DNA of 32,859 nt from Coriobacteriia bacterium (lineage in GTDB: Bacteria > Actinomycetota > Coriobacteriia > Anaerosomatales > PALSA-660): contig JANYJF010000058.1 in the NCBI GenBank assembly GCA_025361885.1, positions 1 through 32,859 on the forward strand, read 5' to 3'. Below the pieces are notes generated by a model that was given only the letters and a program-made list of their open reading frames with translations, did no database searches and was not told the DNA's origin. Of this stretch, positions 1-7,650 are shown piece after piece. Within the stretch, counting starts at the first letter, position 1. Each line of letters starts with the position of its first letter. The position numbers were made by a program, and so were the translations under genes.

Positions 1-564
1 ACAGCAGACGGCGAGCTGCACGAACGTCAGCGGCCGGGAATCGTGCTCGCGTCCGAGCGAGCCGAGCACGATGATGTGCGCGGAGTATGCGACGGCGCAC
101 AGCAGGACACGGGTATCTCCGGCATTCCATCCGCCGGCCGCTCCACCCGACAGCAGCCACAGGCCGATCACCGACGCCACGATCCCGAGCCACGCCGGCC
201 ACGATGGCGGCCTGCGCAGCACGACGGCCTGCAGGAACGGCGTGATCACGACGAACATCCCCGTGATGAAGGCGGCCTTCGAGGGCGAAGTGCCCTGCAG
301 TCCCCACGTCTGGAACACGTAACCGGCCGTCAGCAGCAGCCCGGCGAGCACGCCCACCCGCACGGTGCCGGGCCTGAACAGACGGAACGTCCTCGGGAAC
401 AGCACCACGAATGCGGCCGACGCGATGGCGAACCGCCAGAACAGGAAGCCGTAGAGCGGGTAGTCCGCGACCGCGTTCTTGACCATCACGAACGTGGCGC
501 CCCACACTGCGGCGACGCCCACCAGCGCCAAGGTCACGAGCCACCGCCGCGCGGCGGCGCTCAC
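1..564 (-). CDS. EamA/DMT-family transporter, 3' part beyond the window edge
   Basis: This is a drug/metabolite-type membrane transporter; the substrate cannot be told from sequence. The reading frame is open from a GTG at 564 to the left edge (188 codons) and is not in the ORF track. The translation begins with Arg residues and then a hydrophobic helix ending in VAAVWGATFVMVKNAV, the usual first EamA segment. It continues with FLFWRFAIASAAFVVLF, then AGYVFQTWGLQGTSPSKAAF, the typical EamA helix 3-4 loop, and further hydrophobic segments. About six membrane spans are seen of the usual ten. An AGGGG ribosome site lies a few bases upstream. The gene follows the rsfS stop by 12 nt, so co-transcription is likely. 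The C-terminal half is outside the window. Confidence 0.85.
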   Translation of the reverse strand, partial: MSAAARRWLVTLALVGVAAVWGATFVMVKNAVADYPLYGFLFWRFAIASAAFVVLFPRTFRLFRPGTVRVGVLAGLLLTAGYVFQTWGLQGTSPSKAAFITGMFVVITPFLQAVVLRRPPSWPAWLGIVASVIGLWLLSGGAAGGWNAGDTRVLLCAVAYSAHIIVLGSLGREHDSRPLTFVQLAVCC

Positions 565-576
565 GACGACGAGCCC

Positions 577-1020
577 CTACGCATCGCCAGGCTCGGCAGG
601 ATCGGTCTCGTCGTCGCTCGCTTCGGGGATCGGGGCCGTGGCGTTGACGACATCCGCCGGAAGATCCAGACGCGGAGCGTCGCTCCACAGCTTCTCGAGG
701 CGGTAGAAGTCGCGCTCCTGGGGCTGGAAGACGTGGATGACCAGATCTCCGAAATCGAGCAGCACCCACGTGTTCTCGCGCTCGCCCTCACGGCCGATCG
801 GCTTGATGCCGCACTTCACGCGCAGCTGCTCTTCTATCTCGTCCGCGATGGACGAGACCTGTCGGTCCGTGGCACCCGTGGCGATCACGAAGTAGTCGGT
901 GACCACCAGAAGGTCGCCCACGAACATGGCCACCACGTCGGCGGCCTTCTTGTCGGCCGCGGCCTCAGCCGCGACTCGTGCATAGCCCTGGATATCGGTT
1001 AGGGCGTCCTTGTTCGGCAT
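577..1020 (-). CDS. rsfS: ribosome silencing factor RsfS (Iojap/YbeB)
   Basis: RsfS binds ribosomal protein uL14 and blocks 30S-50S joining when nutrients are short. The 147-residue protein has the family features: an N-terminal helix, then KKAADVVAMFVGDLLVVTDYFVIATG, then STAD-like regions ending in ENTWVLLDFGDLVIHVF and the YRLEKLW motif. After that comes an acidic, probably disordered tail (SDDETDPAEPGDA). The ATG at 1020 was chosen because GGGAG lies about 10 nt upstream and the protein then starts at the normal family position; the longer frame in the track is read-through of the preceding gene region. The gene starts 5 nt after the LytR_C gene stop. The nadD-yqeK-(LytR_C)-rsfS order is common in Gram-positive bacteria. 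Confidence 0.96.
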   Translation of the reverse strand: MPNKDALTDIQGYARVAAEAAADKKAADVVAMFVGDLLVVTDYFVIATGATDRQVSSIADEIEEQLRVKCGIKPIGREGERENTWVLLDFGDLVIHVFQPQERDFYRLEKLWSDAPRLDLPADVVNATAPIPEASDDETDPAEPGDA

Positions 1021-1025
1021 ACCGG

Positions 1026-2327
1026 TCAGCTCCCTGCTGGTGGAACGTAATCGCGTCCGATGACGACGATGATGTCGGTGATGTCCTGAGGGGCGTCGAC
1101 CTCTCGGATGTCGCCCGTGCCGAGCACCTCGCGGATGCGCGCTGCGTCGGCCTTGCTCCCATGATAGAGGAGTATCTGTGTCCGCTTGTAGTCGAACTTG
1201 TCCGCGTTCTTGGAATCGACGACCCTGAACCCCTGCCGGATGAGCTGCTGCGCAGCCTTGCCCGCGATCCCCGGCGAGCCGGTGCCGTTGAACACGATCA
1301 CGCGCGACGCCTGCTTTGTGGTGTCGGTCTTCACGCCCCACCACGACAGAAGCAGGTCCGCGACCTGCTCGCGCTGGGGTTCGAAGAAGCGCTGGTCTCC
1401 CACGGCCACCTGCCGGACCGGCAATGGCACGATCCATACGTCCTTGGCCTTGACTGTCGCGAGGAAGCCGGTGAGCTCATCCTTCTCGGCCAGCTTGAGG
1501 TCAGACTTTATCGCATTGCTGAGCAGACGGGCGACCGCCTGCGTCCTCATCAGGTTCTGGTATGTGTCCGAGCCCACCTCCACGTAGCGCTCGAACGGCA
1601 CGCCGAGGTAGTTGGAGACCGCGTCCTTGGAGACCTGGGGTCCCGCCTCGAAGCTGGTCCCGATGCGCTCGAAGCCCTGCCCCGGCACCTCGACGTACGC
1701 GCCGTCAGGGATGGCTATCCCCAAGACCCTCTTGCCGGAGCGCTCGGCTTTGAGCGCGAGAAAACCGATCGCGCGTCCGTTGTTGACGCCGATGACCAGG
1801 AGGTTCTCCTTCGCATTGAGTGCGCGCACGCGGGTCGCCTCCCCCACGGCGATGCGGCGCTCGTTCCAGCGGACGGCCGTGTTGATGCCGACCGCGACGC
1901 CCCACAATACGAGTGCGGCGCCAGCGAGCACCACCACCGCGAAGCCCGCCCAGGCGACGACCCGCCCCGTCTTGCTCCCGATGGAGGACACCCGCGCCGA
2001 CACACCCTCACGGACTCTGGCGACCTTCTCGGAACGGCGTCGCTGCTTCCCGAGGTGCGACGTGCGCTTCGAGGTCCTGTATCCCGCGGAGACATCCGCC
2101 CGGGCATCCGGGTCCGGCAGTGTGCGTGGCAGGGCGTCCCGCACGGGCCGAGGCGTTTCCGCCTCCAGTGTCGTCTCCTCGCGCCCAGCATCGGCCTCCA
2201 TCGAGCGGTCATCCGTGGGGACCGATCCGCGGTCGTCCCGCATGGCGTCTTCGCGCAGTGTCTCATCCGAGACGGGCTCATCCGCGGCGCCCCGACGTCG
2301 TCGCGACCTGCGTCCGAGCGGCCTCAC
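1026..2327 (-). CDS. membrane-anchored degenerate LCP domain / LytR_C domain protein
   Basis: This is a predicted cell-envelope protein of 433 residues. It has a long charged cytoplasmic N-terminus (about 1-120, very rich in Arg, Asp and Glu), one transmembrane helix (about 122-149), an LCP-like region (about 174-330) and a LytR_C domain (about 341-427, from VIVFNGTGSPGIAGKAAQQL). Active LCP proteins attach glycopolymers to peptidoglycan using conserved Asp and Arg residues. Here the usual IPRD-type signature reads AIPDGAYVEVPG and the first Asp-containing strand reads VIGVNNG, so catalysis is doubtful. The GTG at 2327 overlaps the yqeK stop as GTGA and has GGAGG 7 nt upstream. It is probably translationally coupled to yqeK. 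It could be a scaffold or a glycan-binding relative rather than a transferase. Confidence 0.85.
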   Translation of the reverse strand: MRPLGRRSRRRRGAADEPVSDETLREDAMRDDRGSVPTDDRSMEADAGREETTLEAETPRPVRDALPRTLPDPDARADVSAGYRTSKRTSHLGKQRRRSEKVARVREGVSARVSSIGSKTGRVVAWAGFAVVVLAGAALVLWGVAVGINTAVRWNERRIAVGEATRVRALNAKENLLVIGVNNGRAIGFLALKAERSGKRVLGIAIPDGAYVEVPGQGFERIGTSFEAGPQVSKDAVSNYLGVPFERYVEVGSDTYQNLMRTQAVARLLSNAIKSDLKLAEKDELTGFLATVKAKDVWIVPLPVRQVAVGDQRFFEPQREQVADLLLSWWGVKTDTTKQASRVIVFNGTGSPGIAGKAAQQLIRQGFRVVDSKNADKFDYKRTQILLYHGSKADAARIREVLGTGDIREVDAPQDITDIIVVIGRDYVPPAGS

Positions 2328-2911
2328 GCGTCCGCCTCCGCCACAAGGGCGTTCCACACGCGCACGGTGTCCGGATGGACGCGCCGTCCGCATCCGATGA
2401 TGTGCAGCACCGACCTCCGGTAGGAGGCGAAGAGGAGTTGCGACAGGGTCGTGTCCGGCGCGAGCGCGAGCGCCCGCAACTCGAGCACGCCCTCGAACGT
2501 GCGCGAAGGCTCGAGCATGTCGGCTATGTAGACGATCCGGCTGAGGTCCGTCATGTCGACCTCGCCGACGGTGTGGACCGCGATCGCGTCGACGATGGCG
2601 GGCGCGATCCCGGGGAACGCTTCGCGCACCTGCGCCGCCGCGACCCTCGCATGCAGCAAGTACGGCACCGCACGGTCCACGTCGCACATCGGCAAGCCGT
2701 CGCGCTGCGCGTAGGCGAGCAGCTCCGCCGCCGTATCGTCCCGGCTCCAGTCGTGCAGCAGGCCAGCGAGAGCTGCCTCGTCGGCGTCCGAGCCGAATCG
2801 GATGGCGAGGCCCCGCGCGAAGACCGAGACACGCTCGCAGTGCGCGAGGCTGCTGGGTGATAGACGCGCCGCCAGGGCCACACGCGCGGTATCGGCGGCC
2901 GGGTTGCTCAC
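2324..2911 (-). CDS. yqeK: HD-domain hydrolase YqeK (probable Ap4A hydrolase)
   Basis: YqeK-family HD phosphohydrolases cleave diadenosine tetraphosphate into two ADP, using a metal pair. The 195-residue protein shows the family landmarks in order: SSLAHCERVSVFARGLA (first His), LAGLLHDWSRD (HD pair), PYLLHARVAAAQV, DAIAVHTVGEVDMTDLSRIVYIADMLEPSR (distal His and Asp ligands). Its length is normal. The GTG at 2911 shares four bases (GTGA) with the nadD stop, which suggests translational coupling. The next gene overlaps in the same way. The nadD-yqeK pair is widely conserved and supports the call. Confidence 0.95.
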   Translation of the reverse strand: MSNPAADTARVALAARLSPSSLAHCERVSVFARGLAIRFGSDADEAALAGLLHDWSRDDTAAELLAYAQRDGLPMCDVDRAVPYLLHARVAAAQVREAFPGIAPAIVDAIAVHTVGEVDMTDLSRIVYIADMLEPSRTFEGVLELRALALAPDTTLSQLLFASYRRSVLHIIGCGRRVHPDTVRVWNALVAEADA

Positions 2912-3531
2912 CGGTCGCCGTCCCTGGCGTAGAGACCGTTCTTGACGATGTATGCCGAGACCGCCTCAGGCAGCAGGTAGCGCACCGGCCGCCTGTCAGC
3001 CACACGCGCCCGGATGCCTGAGGACGAGATGGCGAGAGCTGGCACCGCCATCGGCTCGACGCGCGGTGCCGTGACACCTGGCGGCATGGCGTCGGTCAGG
3101 GGATCCGCCTCGTAGCCGGGCCGAGTAGCCGCGATGAAGGTGGTCAGGCCCGCCAGCTCTTCCGCGCCCTTCCACGTCAGGATCTCGCGGATGGCGTCGG
3201 CGCCGGTGATGAAGAACAGCTCGGTGCTCGGCCCGTACGAGTCACGCAGCTGGCGCAGCGTGTCGACCGTGTAGGTGTCGCCCGGGCGGTCGATCTCGAG
3301 TCGCGATACCTCGAAGTCGGGATTGGACGCCGTGGCGATGACCGTCATGAGATACCGATCTTCGGCCGAAGACACGGAGCGATGCGTCTTGCGAACAGGA
3401 CGGCCCGTCGGCATGAAGACGACTCGGTCCAGGTCGAACTGGACCAGGGCCTCCTCGGCGGTCACGAGGTGCCCGTAGTGGACGGGGTCGAAGGTCCCGC
3501 CCATTATGCCGAGCCGCAGGGTCTTGATCAC
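2908..3531 (-). CDS. nadD: nicotinate-mononucleotide adenylyltransferase NadD
   Basis: NadD transfers AMP from ATP to nicotinate mononucleotide to make deamido-NAD in cytosolic NAD synthesis. The protein opens with LRLGIMGGTFDPVHYGHL, containing the GGTFDPxHxGH nucleotidyltransferase motif. The middle has the family segments VVFMPTGRPVRKTH and FFITGADAIREILTW. The C-terminal signature is ISSSGIRARVADRRPVRYLLPEAVSAYI (the ISSTxIR motif). From the GTG at 3531 it is 207 residues, a usual length; the 305-residue track ORF adds proA antisense-frame sequence. The start overlaps the proA stop as GTGA. Confidence 0.96.
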   Translation of the reverse strand: MIKTLRLGIMGGTFDPVHYGHLVTAEEALVQFDLDRVVFMPTGRPVRKTHRSVSSAEDRYLMTVIATASNPDFEVSRLEIDRPGDTYTVDTLRQLRDSYGPSTELFFITGADAIREILTWKGAEELAGLTTFIAATRPGYEADPLTDAMPPGVTAPRVEPMAVPALAISSSGIRARVADRRPVRYLLPEAVSAYIVKNGLYARDGDR

Positions 3532-4781
3532 TCGCGGACCTGTCCGCTCCCCATGCCGATGTACTTGGTGGATGTAAGTGCGTGCAGCCCCATCGGACCG
3601 CGCGCGTGCAGCTTCTGTGTGGAGATGCCTATCTCGGCGCCAAGGCCGAACTCGCCGCCATCCGTGAAGCGGGTGGATGCGTTGACGTAGACGGCCGCGG
3701 CGTCGATCTCGGTAGTGAAGCGGCGCGCGGCCTCGTAGTCGCTGGTGACGATGGCCTCGGAGTGGCCGGTCCCATACGTGTTGATATGGGCGATCGCGTC
3801 GTCCAGGCCCTTGACCACCTTGCACGCCATCTTCATGTCCAGGTACTCGGTGGCCCAGTCCTGGTCGGTGGCGGGCTGGATGCGCATGATCGCACCGAGC
3901 GCGCGCGTCTTCTCGTCTCCGAAGACGGTCACGCCCTCGTCCTCGAGGGCCTTGAGGATCATCGGCAGCACCCTCTCGTGCTCCGCCTCGTCGATCAGCA
4001 GGGTCTCGGCGGCGTTACACACCCCCGGGCGCTGGACCTTCGAGTTGAGCGTGATGCGGCGGGCCATCTCGGGGTCGGCCGTCTTGTGGACATAGACGTG
4101 ACAGTTGCCCACGCCGGTCTCGATGACAGGCACCTTGGCGTTCTCGACGACGGACTTGATGAGGCTCGCGCCACCGCGAGGGATCAGCACGTCGATCAGG
4201 CCGTGCAGCCCCATCAGCTCGTCAGCGGCAGCGTGGTCAGTCGACTCGATGGACGCGATGCAGCCGTCAGGCAGGCCGGCACCCGTCGCGGCGCCCGCGA
4301 GGACGCGGGTGATGGCGAGGTTCGACCTGATGGCCATCGAGCCGCCGCGCAACACCACCGCGTTGCCCGTCTTGATGCACAGCGCGGCCGCGTCAGCCGT
4401 CACGTTGGGCCTGGCCTCATAGATCATCGCCACGACGCCGAGCGGGACGCGTATCTGCGTGATCTGGATGCCGTTGTTCATCCGGTGCCCGGAGACCACT
4501 TCGCCGATAGGGTCGGGCAGCAGCGACAGGCTGCGGAGCGCCTCCGACATGGACTTGAGCCGCTGCGGGTCCAATGCCAGGCGGTCGAGCAGTCCCGCCG
4601 ACGTGTTCTTGGCGCGCGCGGCGGCCATGTCCTCCTCGTTGGCGGCGAGGATCTCATCCGACTTGTGCGTGAGGGCGTGAGCCATCGCGAGCAGGGCGCG
4701 GTCACGCTGGCGGGTGGATGTCGCGGCCAGGATGCGTGATGCCTCGTGCGCCTTGATCGCCAGGGCTCTGACTTCGGACAT
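3528..4781 (-). CDS. proA: gamma-glutamyl phosphate reductase ProA
   Basis: ProA reduces L-glutamyl-5-phosphate with NADPH to glutamate semialdehyde, the second step of proline synthesis. From the ATG at 4781 the protein is 417 residues, the standard length, and begins MSEVRALAIKAHEASRILA. Recognisable blocks are VPLGVVAMIYEARPNVTADA (cofactor-binding region), VLRGGS, and NSKVQRPGVCNAAETLL with the catalytic Cys. FTDGGEFGLGAEIGISTQKLHARGPMGL follows near the C-terminus. AGAGGGGA lies about 11 nt before this ATG; an upstream ATG (MLEREG) is less likely. It lies 78 nt after proB and is probably co-transcribed with it. Confidence 0.97.
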   Translation of the reverse strand: MSEVRALAIKAHEASRILAATSTRQRDRALLAMAHALTHKSDEILAANEEDMAAARAKNTSAGLLDRLALDPQRLKSMSEALRSLSLLPDPIGEVVSGHRMNNGIQITQIRVPLGVVAMIYEARPNVTADAAALCIKTGNAVVLRGGSMAIRSNLAITRVLAGAATGAGLPDGCIASIESTDHAAADELMGLHGLIDVLIPRGGASLIKSVVENAKVPVIETGVGNCHVYVHKTADPEMARRITLNSKVQRPGVCNAAETLLIDEAEHERVLPMILKALEDEGVTVFGDEKTRALGAIMRIQPATDQDWATEYLDMKMACKVVKGLDDAIAHINTYGTGHSEAIVTSDYEAARRFTTEIDAAAVYVNASTRFTDGGEFGLGAEIGISTQKLHARGPMGLHALTSTKYIGMGSGQVRE

Positions 4782-4859
4782 GGTGTCGACCGTCCCCTCT
4801 CGCTCCAGCATCTCGCCTTGCAGGGCGCCTCGAAGCCGCTCAGGGCTTGTGCGCACATT

Positions 4860-5972
4860 CTACAGGATGACCAGCCGGTCCCTGTGGACGACCTCTGTGC
4901 CGGCGAGTCGCGGCGCGACCCCGGCAATCTCGGACGACTTGAGCCCCATGACCTGCGACAACTCCGCCGACGAGAGGCCGGACAGGCCGCGGGCGATCAC
5001 ACGACCGTGCGGATCGGTGATCGCGATGGCGTCGTCCGCATGGAACGTGCCTTCCACCGCGACGACCCCCGCGGGCAGCAGACTCTTACCCCGCAGACAC
5101 AACGCGTCCCGCGCGCCTTCATCGACGGTCACGGTACCCACGGGCTTGAGCCCGTACGCGATCCAGAGCTTACGCCCGGCCAAGGCCGACTCATCGCCGG
5201 CGAAGTACGTGCCCACGGGCTCGCCTGCCGCCGCCGCGACCACGACACCTTCGCGCCTGCCGTCGGCCACGACCATGGGGATGCCGGCCTTCATCAGGAT
5301 ACGTGCGGCTTCGATCTTGGTAGCCATGCCGCCGCTACCGGCGTCCGAGCCTGCGCCGCCCGCCGCGGCCACGAGCCCGTCGGTCAGGGTCGCGACATGT
5401 TCGACGAGCGAGGCGTCCTCGCTCGTGCGGGGATCGGCGTCGTACAGGCCCTCGATGTCGGTGAGCAGCATGACCAGGTCGGCCTTCACCATGATGCCGA
5501 CCAGTGCCGCCAGTGTGTCGTTATCGCCGAAGCGGATCTCATCGACAGCTGTGGTGTCGTTCTCGTTGACCACCGCCACCACGTCCATCTCCAGCAGCCG
5601 CTCGAGCGTCGCACACGCGAAGAGGTACTGCTGGCGATGCGCCGTGTCGTGGCGCGTGAGGAGCACCTGCGCGACCGGCACCCCCGCTTCGCCGAAGAGC
5701 TTCGCGTAATGCCCGATGATGCGGACCTGCCCGATCGCGGCGGCGGCCTGCAGGGCGGTGAGTTCGTCGGGGCGCTCGGTCATGCCCATCGCCTCGACAC
5801 CCGCGGCGATCGCGCCACTCGTCACCACGATCACCCGGTCACCCGATGCGCGCAGCGCGGCGACCTGTCCGGCAAGCGAGCGCAGATAGTCGCGGTCTAT
5901 TCGCCCGTCCACGCCCGTGAGCGTGGAGGTGCCGACCTTGACGACTATGCGCCGCGCGCCGGTGTCACTCAT
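4860..5972 (-). CDS. proB: glutamate 5-kinase ProB with C-terminal PUA domain
   Basis: ProB phosphorylates glutamate at the gamma carboxyl, the committed step of proline synthesis. The amino acid kinase domain spans about residues 1-255, with IVVKVGTSTLTG at the N-terminus and VIVVTSGAIAAGVEAMGM. VNENDTTAVDEIRFGDNDTLAALVG is the glutamate-binding region. A PUA domain follows (about 275-365, from VDEGARDALCLRGKSLLPAGV). The protein is 370 residues, normal for the PUA-containing form. The ATG at 5972 overlaps the obgE stop by 8 nt. The track start three codons earlier is TTG, so the ATG was preferred. Feedback inhibition by proline is usual for the family. Confidence 0.97.
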   Translation of the reverse strand: MSDTGARRIVVKVGTSTLTGVDGRIDRDYLRSLAGQVAALRASGDRVIVVTSGAIAAGVEAMGMTERPDELTALQAAAAIGQVRIIGHYAKLFGEAGVPVAQVLLTRHDTAHRQQYLFACATLERLLEMDVVAVVNENDTTAVDEIRFGDNDTLAALVGIMVKADLVMLLTDIEGLYDADPRTSEDASLVEHVATLTDGLVAAAGGAGSDAGSGGMATKIEAARILMKAGIPMVVADGRREGVVVAAAAGEPVGTYFAGDESALAGRKLWIAYGLKPVGTVTVDEGARDALCLRGKSLLPAGVVAVEGTFHADDAIAITDPHGRVIARGLSGLSSAELSQVMGLKSSEIAGVAPRLAGTEVVHRDRLVIL

Positions 5973-7263
5973 CCGCAAGCCCCGCCTCGAACTCGAAGGT
6001 CACGGGGCCTATCGTAACGGAATCGCCATCCCGGGCGCCCGCCGCGACGAGCGCGTTCTCCACACCAGCACGGGCCAGCCGCCGCTGCAGGAACGCGACG
6101 GCCTCCTCGTTGCCGATCTCCGTCTGGATGACCCATCGCTCGTACGATCGGCCATGGACGCTGAACTCGTGGGGAGCCGTCTGCTCGATGCGCAGGTCCG
6201 CGTCCTCGGGGTGGTCGTAGGTGAAGACCTCCTGGACCGGCTCGGCGTCGATGGGGCGAGCCGCGCGCAGGTCGTGCACCATCTGCCCGACCGCCAGTAT
6301 CAGCGGCTCCATCCCGGCACCGGTCACCGCCGATACAGCGAAGTACGGTATCTCGCGCTCCGCGGCATACGCCGCGACGGCCGCAGACGCCTCGGCGGCG
6401 CCTTCCATGTCCAGCTTGTTGCCCACCAACACCTGCGGGCGGGTCGCGAGCTCCGCCGCATGCGCCACGAGCTCCGCGTCGATCGCCGCGATGGCCTCGA
6501 TCGGATCGCGCTGGTCGTGGCCGCCCGTGAGGTCGACGACATGCATGATGAGCGCGGTGCGCTCGATATGGCGAAGGAACGCGTGCCCGAGACCGGCACC
6601 TTCACTCGCTCCCTCGATCAGCCCCGGCACGTCCGCCACCGTGAACGAGTTCCCGCCCGAGCGCACCACACCGAGGTTCGGCACGAGCGTCGTGAACGGG
6701 TAGTCGGCGATCTTGGGCCGTGCGGCGCTCATATGTGCGATGAGCGAGGACTTGCCCACGCTCGGGAAGCCCACGAGGGCGGCGTCCGCGAGGAGCTTGA
6801 GCTCCATGGTCACCCATCGCTCCTCGGAGGGCTCGCCCAGCTCCGCGAAGGCGGGTGCGCGCCGCGTCGGCGTGCAGAAGTGGATGTTGCCGCGCCCGCC
6901 GCGACCGCCGCGAGCCACGATCGCGCGCTGGCCCGGATGCGTCAGGTCCGCGATCACATGACCGGTCTCCGCGTCGCGTACGATGGTGCCGAGCGGCACG
7001 GGCAGTACGACATCCTCGCCCGTGGCCCCGTTCATGCGGCTCCCCTGGCCGTGGGTGCCGCGCTCGGCCTTGAAGTGCCGTTTGTAGTGATAGTCGATCA
7101 ACGTCGCGGCCTGCGCATCGGCGAGCAGCACGACGTTGCCGCCCGCACCGCCGTCGCCGCCGTCGGGGCCGCCCTTGGGGACGTGCTTCTCGCGGCGGAA
7201 CGACTTGCAGCCCGCACCGCCAGAACCCGCCTTCGCGAAGATCTTGGCCTCGTCGACGAACAT
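5965..7263 (-). CDS. obgE: GTPase ObgE/CgtA with C-terminal OCT domain
   Basis: Obg is an essential ribosome-associated GTPase that acts in 50S assembly and stress signalling. The 432-residue protein has three parts. The Gly-rich Obg fold (about 1-155) begins MFVDEAKIFAKAGSGGAGCKSFRREK. The G domain follows (about 158-325), with P-loop GFPSVGKSSL, switch region YPFTTLVPNLG, DVPGLIEGA and the base-specificity motif GNKLD. The Obg C-terminal (OCT) domain is at about 345-425. All nucleotide-binding motifs are intact. It follows rpmA after 96 nt that contain a strong stem-loop. The rplU-rpmA-obgE order is classic. Confidence 0.98.
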   Translation of the reverse strand: MFVDEAKIFAKAGSGGAGCKSFRREKHVPKGGPDGGDGGAGGNVVLLADAQAATLIDYHYKRHFKAERGTHGQGSRMNGATGEDVVLPVPLGTIVRDAETGHVIADLTHPGQRAIVARGGRGGRGNIHFCTPTRRAPAFAELGEPSEERWVTMELKLLADAALVGFPSVGKSSLIAHMSAARPKIADYPFTTLVPNLGVVRSGGNSFTVADVPGLIEGASEGAGLGHAFLRHIERTALIMHVVDLTGGHDQRDPIEAIAAIDAELVAHAAELATRPQVLVGNKLDMEGAAEASAAVAAYAAEREIPYFAVSAVTGAGMEPLILAVGQMVHDLRAARPIDAEPVQEVFTYDHPEDADLRIEQTAPHEFSVHGRSYERWVIQTEIGNEEAVAFLQRRLARAGVENALVAAGARDGDSVTIGPVTFEFEAGLADE

Positions 7264-7294
7264 ATGCGCCTACCAGCTTCCTTGTGAGTGCGAA

Positions 7295-7332
7295 CGAGCC
7301 CCCCGCCGCAAACGTCGCGGGCGGAGGGCTCG
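7295..7332 (-). other. stem-loop between rpmA and obgE
   Basis: A 13-bp stem with a single mismatch is formed by CGAGCCCCCCGCC and GGCGGAGGGCTCG, with a loop of about 12 nt. It lies in the 96-nt leader before obgE. No T-run follows on the minus strand, so a simple intrinsic terminator is not supported. It could partly terminate transcription, stabilise the rplU-rpmA message or tune obgE translation. Confidence 0.55.
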
Positions 7333-7359
7333 GCTGATTCCGGTGGGTTCGAGGCTGAG

Positions 7360-7611
7360 CTACTCGACCGGTCGGACGTGCACCTTGCGCTTCAGGCCGC
7401 GGCTGAACTCCACGACGCCCGCACGCAACGCGAAGAGCGTGTCGTCGCCGCCGCGCCCCACGCCCTCGCCCGGGTGGATGTGCGTACCGCGCTGCCGCAC
7501 GATGATCGTGCCGCCGGTGACGACCTCGCCCGCGAACCGCTTCACCCCAAGGCGCTTGGACTTGGAGTCGCGGCCGTTCTTAGTGGAGCCGAGGCCTTTC
7601 TTGTGAGCCAT
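7360..7611 (-). CDS. rpmA: 50S ribosomal protein bL27
   Basis: bL27 is a large-subunit protein whose N-terminus reaches the peptidyl transferase centre. The 83-residue sequence starts [24 protein letters not shown] and contains [29 protein letters not shown], a textbook L27. There is no Firmicutes-type cleavable N-terminal extension. It starts 39 nt after the rplU stop and is probably in the same transcript. Confidence 0.98.
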   Translation of the reverse strand: MAHKKGLGSTKNGRDSKSKRLGVKRFAGEVVTGGTIIVRQRGTHIHPGEGVGRGGDDTLFALRAGVVEFSRGLKRKVHVRPVE

Positions 7612-7650
7612 CTTGAGTTCCCTGCCTTCACATGATCCAGGCGGTCCAGC

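Noticed and set aside
43-1002. 319-codon plus-strand ORF
   Set aside because: Antisense to rsfS and the DMT transporter; composition is Arg/His/Gly-rich as expected for a shadow frame in high-GC DNA, with no family pattern.
3582-7287. Long plus-strand ORFs (3582-4739, 4746-6017, 5917-7287)
   Set aside because: They lie opposite proA, proB and obgE, whose full-length motifs are clear on the minus strand; the plus-strand translations are low-complexity shadows.
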